From the NCBI RefSeq assembly GCF_002008365.1, contig NZ_MRDL01000007.1, positions 245,037-309,036 of the forward strand: a DNA stretch of 64,000 nucleotides. Direction: 5' to 3'. The position numbers were made by a program, and so were the translations under genes. The DNA is from Rhizobium leguminosarum bv. viciae USDA 2370 (GTDB lineage Bacteria; Pseudomonadota; Alphaproteobacteria; Rhizobiales; Rhizobiaceae). This document shows positions 25,291 through 35,416 of the stretch, piece after piece. Position 1 is the first letter of the stretch. Every line of letters starts with the position of its first letter. A model generated the notes under the pieces. That model had not been told where the DNA came from, did not search any database, and saw nothing but the letters and a program-made list of their open reading frames with translations.

Positions 25291-28200
25291 ATGAAGTTCA
25301 ACAAGCTGCGCCTGGTCGGCTTCAAATCCTTCGTCGAGCCGACGGAATTCATCATCGAGCGCGGGCTGACCGGCGTTGTCGGCCCGAACGGCTGCGGCAA
25401 GTCTAATCTCGTCGAGGCGCTGCGCTGGGTGATGGGCGAGAATTCCTACAAGAACATGCGCGCCTCCGGCATGGACGACGTGATCTTTTCGGGTTCCGGC
25501 AACCGCCCGGCGCGCAATACCGCCGAAGTGGCGCTCTATCTCGACAATGGCGAGCGCACCGCGCCTGCCGCCTTCAACGACAGCGACGAGATCCAGGTCA
25601 CCCGCCGCATCGAGCGTGAACAGGGTTCGCTCTATCGCATCAACGGCAAGGAAAGCCGCGCCAAGGACGTGCAGCTGCTGTTTGCCGACGCCTCCACCGG
25701 CGCCCGGTCGCCGTCGATGGTCGGGCAGGGGCGTATCGGCGAGCTGATCCAGGCCAAGCCGCAGGCCCGCCGCCAGCTGCTCGAAGAGGCGGCCGGCATC
25801 TCAGGCCTGCATTCCCGCCGCCACGAGGCCGAACTGCGGCTGCGCGCCGCCGAAGGCAATCTCGAACGTCTCGACGACGTCACCTCGCAGCTCGAAAGCC
25901 AGATCGAAAGCCTGAAGCGCCAGGCCCGCCAGGCAAATCGCTTCAAGACGCTGTCTGCCGATATCCGTGCCCGCGAGGCAATGCTGCTGCATATCCGCTG
26001 GGTGCAGGCCAAGGAGGCCGAGGCCGAGGCCGACAGCGCGCTGAACCAGGCGACCTCAGTCGTCGCCGAAAAGGCGCAGATGCAGATGGAGGCGGCGAAG
26101 AACCAGGGCATCGCCAGCCTGAAGCTGCCGGAACTGCGCGAGGGCGAGGCGCGTGCCGCCGCCGCCCTGCAGCGCCTGCAGATCGCCAGAAGCCAGCTGG
26201 AGGAGGATGCCGGCCGCATTCTGCGCCGCCGCGACGAGCTGACCCGCCGTCTCGCCCAGCTTGCGGAAGATATAAGCCGCGAGGAGCGGCTGGTGGCCGA
26301 CAATGCCGTCATCCTGGCGAGGCTCGATGCCGAAGAGGCGGAGATTTCAGAAATCCTTGCCGATTCCGGCCGTTATGCCGAGGAAACCCGCGAGGCCTTC
26401 GAGGAGGCGGCGGCAAAGCTTGCCGACAGCGAGCGCATCTTTACAGCGCTGACGGCCGAGCGCGCCGAGGCGGCTGCCGGCCGCAACCAGCTGGAACGCG
26501 CCATCCGCGATCTCACCGACCGCCGGATGCGCCTCGAACGCCAGATGGATGAGGCAAACCAGGAACTGTCCGCTGTCGGCGAGAAGATCGCCGGCCTGCC
26601 CGATCCCGACGAAAAACGCGCCATCGTCGAGGCCGGCGAGATCGCCGTCGCCGACGCCGAAGCCGCCGTTCAGCTGGTCGACCAGGCGCTTGCCGTTGCC
26701 CGCCAGACCGAGGCGCTGTCGCGCGCGCCGGTCGATCAGGCCCGCTCGAGCCTGAATGCGCTGGAAACCGAGGCCCGCACCATCTCCCGCATGCTCGCCG
26801 CCGGTGCTGCCGCCGGCAAATTTCCGCCGGTTGCCGACGAACTGAAGGTCGACCGCGGCTTCGAGACCGCACTCGGTGCTGCCCTCGGCGACGATCTGGA
26901 ATCGCCGCTTGATGCCGAGGCGCCGGCCCATTGGTCGGATAATGGCGATGGCGCCAGCGATCCCGTCCTTCCATCCGGTGTTGCGCCGCTGCTTGCCCAT
27001 GTCCGCGCGCCGGCGGCACTCACCCGCCGGCTGCGCCAGATCGGCCTGGTCGCGGAAGGCGATGCCGAGTCGCTGATGGCGGCGCTGAAGCCCGGCCAGC
27101 GGCTGGTGACGAAAGAGGGTGCGGTCTATCGCTGGGACGGCCATGTCACCGGTGCCGACGCCCCAAGTGCCGCGGCGCTCCGCCTTGCCCAGAAGAACCG
27201 CCTGGCCGAGCTCGAAAGCGAAGCAGCCCTTGCCCGCGACGTGCTTGCCGAAGCCGAAGAGCGGCAGGCAGCGGCAGCGGAAGCGATCCGCGCCGAGGAG
27301 CGCCGGCTTGCCGAGGCGCGTGACATGAGCCGCCTGTCGGCGCGCCATCTCGCCGAAGCGCGTGATGCGCTTGCCGCCGCCGAGCGTGCCTCCGGCGATC
27401 TCATTCGCCGCCGCGATGTCGTCAGCGAGGCCGCCAGCCAGCTGCGCGCGCAGCTGGAGGAGATCGCCATCCAGGAAGAAAATGCCCGCATCGAGCTGGA
27501 GGACGCGCCCGATCTGACTGCGATCGACGAGCGGCTGCGGTTCCAGCAGGCGGAAGTTGCGACCGATCGTGGAGCGCTGGCCGAAAGCCGCGCCCGCCAT
27601 GAAAGCCTGGCGAGGGAAAACGAAGCCCGCCAGCGCCGCATCATGGCGATCGGCCAGGAGCGCGACACCTGGCGCCAGCGGGCGGCAAGCGCCGAAGATC
27701 ATGTCGCGACGCTGCGCGAACGCGAGGAAGAGGCGCGCGAAGAGGCAGCCGAGCTCGAACTGGCGCCGGATGAATTCGACGACAAGCGCCGCGCCTTGCT
27801 TAGCGAATTGCAGAAGGCCGAGGAGGCGCGCCGCCAGGCCAGCGATCTGCTGGCTGAGGCCGAACGCATCCAGCGCGAGGCCGACCAAAAGGCGACGACG
27901 GCGCTGTCGGAACTTGCCGAATGCCGTGAACGCCGCGGCCGTGCCGAGGAGCGCCTGGTCTCCGCCCGCGAGAAGCGGCAGGAAAGCGAAGGCCGCATCC
28001 GCGAGGTCCTGAACGTCGCGCCGCACGAGGCGCTGCAGCTGACCGGGCGCCCGACCATGCAGGCGCTTCCCGATCCGCGCGAAGTCGAGCGCGAGCTGGA
28101 ACGCCTGCGGATCGAGCGCGAGCGGCTGGGCGCCGTCAACCTGCGCGCCGACGAGGAGCAGAAGGAGCTGAGCGAGAAGCTCGAAGCGCTGATCAAGGAA

Positions 28201-28752
28201 CGCGACGACGTCATCGATGCGATCCGCAAGCTGCGCGGCGCCATCCAGAGCCTCAACCGCGAGGGCCGCGAGCGGCTGATCGCCGCCTTCGACATCGTCA
28301 ATGCCCAGTTCCAGCGGCTGTTCACCCATCTTTTCGGCGGCGGCACCGCCGAGCTGCAGCTGATCGAATCCGACGATCCGCTCGAAGCCGGCCTGGAAAT
28401 CCTCGCCCGTCCGCCCGGCAAGAAGCCGCAGACCATGACGCTGCTCTCGGGCGGCGAGCAAGCGCTGACGGCAATGGCGCTGATCTTCGCCGTCTTCCTC
28501 ACCAATCCGGCGCCGATCTGCGTGCTCGACGAAGTGGACGCGCCGCTCGACGACCACAATGTCGAGCGCTACTGCAATCTGATGGACGAAATGGCGGCTT
28601 CCACCGAAACCCGCTTCGTCATCATCACCCACAACCCGATCACCATGGCCCGCATGAACCGCCTCTTCGGCGTCACCATGGCCGAACAGGGCGTCTCCCA
28701 GCTCGTCTCCGTCGACCTGCAAATGGCCGAGCGCCTGCGCGAGATTGCCTAA
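25291..28752 (+). CDS. smc: Chromosome segregation protein SMC
   Basis: 1153 aa, full length. Walker A GPNGCGKSN at residues 31-39, long Ala/Glu/Arg-rich coiled coils (about 165-500 and 640-1000), a hinge at about 504-637, the ABC signature LSGGEQAL at about 1052-1059 and Walker B ICVLDEVDAPLDDHN at about 1075. SMC with ScpA/ScpB organises and segregates the chromosome as a ring-shaped ATPase. The C-terminal heads are intact. The gene is monocistronic in appearance and is followed by a repeat array. Confidence 0.98.
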   Translation: MKFNKLRLVGFKSFVEPTEFIIERGLTGVVGPNGCGKSNLVEALRWVMGENSYKNMRASGMDDVIFSGSGNRPARNTAEVALYLDNGERTAPAAFNDSDEIQVTRRIEREQGSLYRINGKESRAKDVQLLFADASTGARSPSMVGQGRIGELIQAKPQARRQLLEEAAGISGLHSRRHEAELRLRAAEGNLERLDDVTSQLESQIESLKRQARQANRFKTLSADIRAREAMLLHIRWVQAKEAEAEADSALNQATSVVAEKAQMQMEAAKNQGIASLKLPELREGEARAAAALQRLQIARSQLEEDAGRILRRRDELTRRLAQLAEDISREERLVADNAVILARLDAEEAEISEILADSGRYAEETREAFEEAAAKLADSERIFTALTAERAEAAAGRNQLERAIRDLTDRRMRLERQMDEANQELSAVGEKIAGLPDPDEKRAIVEAGEIAVADAEAAVQLVDQALAVARQTEALSRAPVDQARSSLNALETEARTISRMLAAGAAAGKFPPVADELKVDRGFETALGAALGDDLESPLDAEAPAHWSDNGDGASDPVLPSGVAPLLAHVRAPAALTRRLRQIGLVAEGDAESLMAALKPGQRLVTKEGAVYRWDGHVTGADAPSAAALRLAQKNRLAELESEAALARDVLAEAEERQAAAAEAIRAEERRLAEARDMSRLSARHLAEARDALAAAERASGDLIRRRDVVSEAASQLRAQLEEIAIQEENARIELEDAPDLTAIDERLRFQQAEVATDRGALAESRARHESLARENEARQRRIMAIGQERDTWRQRAASAEDHVATLREREEEAREEAAELELAPDEFDDKRRALLSELQKAEEARRQASDLLAEAERIQREADQKATTALSELAECRERRGRAEERLVSAREKRQESEGRIREVLNVAPHEALQLTGRPTMQALPDPREVERELERLRIERERLGAVNLRADEEQKELSEKLEALIKERDDVIDAIRKLRGAIQSLNREGRERLIAAFDIVNAQFQRLFTHLFGGGTAELQLIESDDPLEAGLEILARPPGKKPQTMTLLSGGEQALTAMALIFAVFLTNPAPICVLDEVDAPLDDHNVERYCNLMDEMAASTETRFVIITHNPITMARMNRLFGVTMAEQGVSQLVSVDLQMAERLREIA

Positions 28753-28753
28753 A

Positions 28754-28972
28754 GCAATTCCAGGAAAAGTGCGCAGCGGTTTTCCGTCCGGAATTGCGAA
28801 ACCAAAGACAATAATTCCAGGAAAAGTGCGCAGCGGTTTTCCGTCCGGAATTGCGAAACCAAAGACAATAATTCCAGGAAAAGTGCGCAGCGGTTTTCCG
28901 TTCGGGATTGCGTGAAACCAGGCGGACGCAATTTCAGCAAAGGTGCGGCGCGGTTTTGCGCCCGGAAATTGC
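28754..28972. repeat. Tandem array of four palindromic 44-bp repeats, 57-bp period
   Basis: Three near-identical 44-bp units start at 28754, 28811 and 28868 (period 57 bp); a fourth, diverged 45-bp unit is at 28928-28972. Each begins with CAATTCCAGGAAAAGTG, has the core AGCGGTTTTCCG and ends CCGGAATTG, so each can fold into a hairpin. Related single copies are at 20787-20830 and, with different ends, at 33998-34050. The array starts right after the smc stop codon and could affect 3' end formation. Confidence 0.9.
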
Positions 28973-29508
28973 GTAAAATCAAGGGCCGAGCAATAAACAC
29001 CAAAAAAGGTCGGCTCTCTTGTCGCTTGTACCCCATTTGGGTGATGCTCTTTTCGCTGACTTGCATTAGAAGTTGTTTCAACGCAACCTAATTACTCTGC
29101 TGGAAAGCGGGCGACCAAAGGTTGCGCATTGTCGAATTTGCGTGCGGTTTTCCGGGCGAGGGCAAGAACCGGAAACCGAGAGCAAATCTTGGGAAGTAGC
29201 GATCTATTTTCTCAGGAATTGCGTATGACGAGGTCAGAGCGGTTCTCTTTACAAAAAGCTGAGCCGTTCCTGGGTTGAGGGACCCCCCGTCCGGTTTTCC
29301 TGGCCGGACGGAAACAAGGCTTTGCGGGACATTGTTGCAGTCCCGCAAAGCTTTTTTTATGCCTTGTTTGCTGTTTGGGCGCCTTTCAACCGTTTCGATG
29401 CCGGCCACGGCCAAGATTTATTGTGCAGCGCAACATTCTGCCGCATTTGTCGATTTTCATTTCAACACCAACGGATTAAGCTGATCCCGATTTGGTGTTG
29501 GGGGGAAG
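28973..29508. other. 536-bp region between the repeat array and ppdK
   Basis: No convincing protein gene. Two consecutive perfect hairpins, the second an intrinsic terminator, are at 29287-29358 (separate entry). The rest is AT-richer than the neighbours and must contain the ppdK promoter and the start of whatever transcript ends at the terminator. Another weak copy of a GCGGTTTTCCGGGCG motif at about 29142-29157 recalls the core of the repeat family. Confidence 0.5.
29287..29358 (+). ncRNA. Double hairpin ending in a perfect intrinsic terminator, candidate small RNA or attenuator
   Basis: Hairpin 1: CCGTCCGG - 9 nt - CCGGACGG (29287-29311). Hairpin 2: GCTTTGCGGGAC - 9 nt - GTCCCGCAAAGC (29319-29351), a perfect 12-bp stem followed by seven T. 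No gene precedes it in this orientation for over 300 bp except smc and its repeats. So the terminator either ends a small RNA transcribed from within this gap, ends smc read-through, or attenuates ppdK 150 bp downstream. The 5' end is unknown. Confidence 0.5.
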
Positions 29509-32217
<2,709 letters not shown>

Positions 32218-32254
32218 GATATTCGGTGGAGTTGGGGCAGGGCGCCCGTGGCGC

Positions 32255-32533
32255 TCAGTGATGATACCGCCAGCGATCGCGGTAGATATAAGGCCCGTTC
32301 AGATCCCAGGCCATGCTCTGCATCATCTCGGCACTCTGCGCCCGCGATTCGGCGCGCCGGTCGAGATCGATGCGCTGCAGGCAGGTGGCAAAACCATCCG
32401 TGCCGCGCCGGAAGCCATAGCTGAGGCACCGCTGCTCATCCGCCGCCCGCCGCTCCTCCGGCGTCATCGTCTGGCAGGCGGAGAGCCCGGCGACGATGGT
32501 GGCCATGACGGTGATGAGAAGACGAATACGCAT
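32255..32533 (-). CDS. Small lipoprotein, conserved rhizobial hypothetical
   Basis: 92 aa. A lipoprotein signal peptide ends at the lipobox LSAC (Cys20). The mature part has the conserved-looking stretch EERRAADEQRCLSYGFRRG followed by DGFATCLQRIDLDRR with two cysteines, and an aromatic C-terminus (YIYRDRWRYHH). This pattern recurs in rhizobial small lipoproteins of unknown function. It is convergent with ppdK. Confidence 0.75.
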   Translation of the reverse strand: MRIRLLITVMATIVAGLSACQTMTPEERRAADEQRCLSYGFRRGTDGFATCLQRIDLDRRAESRAQSAEMMQSMAWDLNGPYIYRDRWRYHH

Positions 32534-32620
32534 TGGTTTATTCCTTGGAATGCATTTCCCCGAGGAAAGGCCATTCGGGCGAGGGCGTCAAGCCGCTCTT
32601 CCCAGGAGATCGCTGAGACC

Positions 32621-32757
32621 AGCCCCTCATCCGGCTGCCGCCACCGCTCGCGGGGCGAAGGGGACATGCCGCGACCTCTCCGTTCCCCTTCTACCTCTCG
32701 CGTGGCACGTCCCCTCGCCCCGTTTTTACGGGGAGAGGGTTAGGGTGAGGGGCAGCC
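32621..32757. repeat. Rhizobial mosaic intergenic repeat, copy 2 (long form)
   Basis: About 137 bp beginning AGCCCCTCATCCGGCTGCC and ending GGTTAGGGTGAGGGGCAGCC. It shares both ends with the copies at 13871, 45682 and 51139, but has a longer middle with GGGGCGAAGGGGACATG, CCCCTCGCCCCG and a CGTTTTTACGGGGAGAGG segment. It lies between two small minus-strand genes. Confidence 0.85.
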
Positions 32758-32777
32758 ATACGGCACGACCAGCATCG

Positions 32778-32975
32778 TCACGCCGCCCCAGCCGGATCCC
32801 CAATCGGCAGCAGCGCCGGATTGAGCGGTGGATCCTGCGGGTTCTTCGTATCGGCCGGATCCTGCGCCGGCGTCAGCGGCGGTTTTTGCTGGATGGGGTC
32901 GGGAATGCCGGGTGTCGGCGTCGGGCCGCGCGGCGTATCGGCATTGGGTGTCGGGATCGGGTCCTTGTTGGGCAT
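32778..32975 (-). CDS. Small proline-rich hypothetical protein
   Basis: 65 aa. A strong AAGGAGGT site precedes the ATG. The protein begins MPNKDPIPTPNADTPRGPTP and is about one third proline, with repeated TP and DP pairs, so it is likely intrinsically disordered. No signal peptide or domain. Small Pro-rich proteins of this type are frequent hypotheticals in Rhizobium. Function unknown. Confidence 0.65.
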   Translation of the reverse strand: MPNKDPIPTPNADTPRGPTPTPGIPDPIQQKPPLTPAQDPADTKNPQDPPLNPALLPIGDPAGAA

Positions 32976-33079
32976 GAGTACCTCCTTTTCGAAAAAGGAA
33001 CGGCAGCCTCAGCACTTGGTTCCACTTTCGCCGGCCAAGCTTTCTATGCATGAGGGGCATTCCTCTGTATGAGGAAAGC

Positions 33080-33364
33080 ATGGCCTCTCCAAAAGAGGCC
33101 GGAATCACTGGAACGAGCATGGCCCTTCGCGATCGATTTTCGAAAAAACTGAACTGTCCGCAATGCGGCAATGAGGGCTTCGCCGAAGCCTCGGAAGTTG
33201 ACGATCCCAAGCGCAAGCATCCGGATTTCAAGGTCGATCAGCTGCCGCGCGGCTTTGGCGTGCAGCGGCCCTCGAACAACCAGGAAAATTTCATGATCAA
33301 GTGCGAATGCGGGCGCAAGTTTCCCTTCCGCAGTGTTGCGGAAGCCGCGGCCGAGCGCCGCTGA
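33080..33364 (+). CDS. Small zinc-ribbon-like hypothetical protein
   Basis: 94 aa from an ATG with GAGGAAAGC upstream; ten further codons upstream are open and MALRDRF at 33119 is another option. Two cysteine pairs, CPQCG near residue 26 and CECG near residue 74, could form a treble-clef or zinc ribbon holding one zinc. The segment between them is charged. Not recognised beyond that; nucleic acid or protein binding would be a guess. Confidence 0.65.
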   Translation: MASPKEAGITGTSMALRDRFSKKLNCPQCGNEGFAEASEVDDPKRKHPDFKVDQLPRGFGVQRPSNNQENFMIKCECGRKFPFRSVAEAAAERR

Positions 33365-33380
33365 CATCTTGATCTAGAAC

Positions 33381-33773
33381 TTAGATCCGCTCCAGCAGTT
33401 CGATGAAGGCATCGGCGAAACGCACCAGCGGCGCGGTCTCTTCGTCAGGCGCCTGCATGCGGATCTCCGTGCCGTGATCGTCGAGCAGCGCCAGCACCAC
33501 GCGCATCTCCTGGCCGTCATCCGGAATGCGCAGCACGGCGATGCGCCGGCAATTCTGGACGAGGCCGCCGGCCGGCAGGTCGAACAGCAATTCGCCGCCG
33601 GAGCGTGCCGCTGCCTGGCGCACCGCCTCGCAGAAGCCGGCATCGCCGCCGGCATAACCTTCGAGCGAAAGTTCGAGCTCGAGCAGCTCCATCGGCAGCA
33701 TCGGCTCGGACTGGTGGTCGATCCCGCCAAGCGCAGACGCCTGCGGCCTTGCTGCAATCTCGGGTGAAATCAT
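33381..33773 (-). CDS. Conserved hypothetical protein
   Basis: 130 aa, with AGAGGAGAG before the ATG. It begins MISPEIAARPQASALGG and has a compact alpha/beta-looking core (LLELELSLEGYAGGDAGFCEA, then CRRIAVLRIPDDGQEMRVVLALLDDHG). An overlapping frame (33374-33757) is open but Arg/Ala/Ser-rich and looks like a shadow. No domain recognised; convergent with the zinc-ribbon gene. Confidence 0.6.
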   Translation of the reverse strand: MISPEIAARPQASALGGIDHQSEPMLPMELLELELSLEGYAGGDAGFCEAVRQAAARSGGELLFDLPAGGLVQNCRRIAVLRIPDDGQEMRVVLALLDDHGTEIRMQAPDEETAPLVRFADAFIELLERI

Positions 33774-33936
33774 CCCGTCTCTCCTCTACATCTGGAGATG
33801 AAACCGCGGCAGAATGGCTCTTTTTTGACATATCAGCAAGGGCTTATGAAGCAGCCCCCGTTTCACCATGGCCTTCCGCCGTGGATTCCAACGCAATGCC
33901 TCAGACAATAGTTTCAATTTAGCCGAATCTTGCCCC

Positions 33937-34050
33937 AGATCCGGATGACTTTAGGCCGGGCCGACCTAAAATCTGAATCCGGATCTAAATCAAAGGATAG
34001 AGCATGATGTCGTCCGAAAACCGCTTCACACTTTTCGGCATCATGCTCTA
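33937..34050. repeat. Two adjacent palindromic elements
   Basis: First element 33937-33986: AGATCCGGAT ... ATCCGGATCT with a nested TTTAGG ... CCTAAA pair. Second element 33998-34050: TAGAGCATGATG ... CATCATGCTCTA around the core CGTCCGAAAACCGCTTCACACTTTT cut into two blocks; its reverse complement core AAAAGTGTGAAGCGG TTTTCGG is close to that of the repeat array after smc. Both lie in the 298-bp gap upstream of the DUF1499 gene, which otherwise shows nothing. Confidence 0.8.
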
Positions 34051-34071
34051 AACAGGGTTGAGGCGATTTGC

Positions 34072-35025
34072 GTGGTCGAACGCGCGGGCGCCGACGAGCA
34101 ACCGGTAAGTTTGATGGCCATCCGCTTCGACCGCCCCGTTTCCAACGCCGCCCGCTTTTCGCGGCTGCTCGGGGCGTTTTCCCTGGTGCTGGCGCTGGCT
34201 GTGATGATCGCCCACCGATTCGGCGGCCTCGCCACACCCTATCTGGTGCTGCTGCTGATTGCCGCCGCCGGCGGCGCGCTGCTTTCCGCCATGCTGGCCG
34301 CCCTCGGGCTGCGCAGCCTCTGGATGACGGGGGCCGAAGGCGGGCTGGCGGCGCTGGCGGCTTTGATCTATGCCGCCTTTCCGCTCGGCCTCGGCGCCTA
34401 TGCCACCGAGCACTATCTGACACTGCCTGATATCTACGACGTCTCCACCGATCCGGTCTCCGCACCGGACTGGCTGTCGCCGCCCTATTCCGACCAGATC
34501 TGGCTGAAACGCAACGCTGATGTGACGCCGGAGGATCGCGAAAAGCAGCTCGCCGCCTATCCCGAACTGACCGGCCGGCGTTATGAGGGCGCGCTCGACC
34601 GCGTGCTGGAAGCGGTGCGCAAGGTCGCCAAGATGAGCGGCATTACCATCACCAAAAGCAGTGGCGACACCGAGCCGGGCCGCGATCCCGAGGACAGACC
34701 GGTCAAGCCGCCGCCGGCGAGCGACGATGCCGTGGCCGACGCGCCCGATATCGTCCCCGTGCCGACGCCGCGCCCCTATGACGATGATGTCGCCAAGCTG
34801 ATCCGCGGCGCCACCGGCGTGACGCTGCAGGGCACCACCCGCACGCTGATCCTCGGCCTGCGCTTCGATATCCTCATCCGCCTCCGTGAAGAGGCCGAAA
34901 CCACCTTCGTCGACATCCGCGTCGCCTCCCGCTACGGCCAACACGACCTCGGCTTCAGCGCCGAAATCGCCGGCGATTTTCTGAAGGCGCTGGATGCCGA
35001 ACTGCTGGGAATTGCGGGTGGGTGA
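34072..35025 (+). CDS. DUF1499-family membrane protein
   Basis: 317 aa from a GTG with GAGG upstream; an ATG at 34114 (MAIRFDRPVS) is an alternative that may be the true start. Three hydrophobic segments at about 30-50, 57-80 and 88-108 anchor the N-terminus. The remainder is the DUF1499 domain: DIYDVSTDPVSAPDW early and SGITITKSS, then RTLILGLRFDILIRLRE and VDIRVASRYGQHDLG at the end. Function of the domain is unknown. A Pro-rich insert lies at about 210-240. Confidence 0.85.
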   Translation: MVERAGADEQPVSLMAIRFDRPVSNAARFSRLLGAFSLVLALAVMIAHRFGGLATPYLVLLLIAAAGGALLSAMLAALGLRSLWMTGAEGGLAALAALIYAAFPLGLGAYATEHYLTLPDIYDVSTDPVSAPDWLSPPYSDQIWLKRNADVTPEDREKQLAAYPELTGRRYEGALDRVLEAVRKVAKMSGITITKSSGDTEPGRDPEDRPVKPPPASDDAVADAPDIVPVPTPRPYDDDVAKLIRGATGVTLQGTTRTLILGLRFDILIRLREEAETTFVDIRVASRYGQHDLGFSAEIAGDFLKALDAELLGIAGG

Positions 35026-35416
35026 GCAACGGTGGCGCAAAGCGCCAGCAATCGATCCGGCGAATCGATTGCAGTTGCGAACGCCCTGAGCCCAAAGCGA
35101 AGGGCCGGGATACGGTGCGGGAAACTCGCGCTATAAGGTAGCAACTGCCACCAAACGCTGGTTCCTCGAGTCGTCAACGGCGCGGCCGAAACTAGCACCG
35201 CGCGAACCGTGCCCATCGCTATTGCGTCTCGACTGCCATGCGGCCCCAGCCTCACGCACCGTGTGAAAAAACGGAGCTGCGTCACGCTGTCGTAAACCAG
35301 TGAAGCAAACGGAAGACCAAGACCCAGCTCCTTGGATCGACTCTGCGGCTGCGCGTGAAACGTGCAGCAAAATCATGTACGGTGTTTAGCGCGGAATTCC
35401 TGTTGGGAGCGAAGAC
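35026..35416. other. 391-bp intergenic stretch upstream of the adenylate cyclase
   Basis: No gene recognised on either strand. A small dyad ATCGAT...ATCGAT surrounds position 35060. The 3' part must carry the cyclase promoter. Nothing else stands out. Confidence 0.5.

Noticed and set aside
28754..28972. Tandem repeats after smc as a CRISPR array
   Set aside because: The short linkers between units (13 bp) are also repeated, so there are no unique spacers, and no cas genes are in the window.
33374..33757. 127-codon minus-strand frame overlapping the hypothetical gene at 33381-33773
   Set aside because: Very Arg/Ser/Ala-rich; the other frame has the good ribosome binding site and protein-like sequence.
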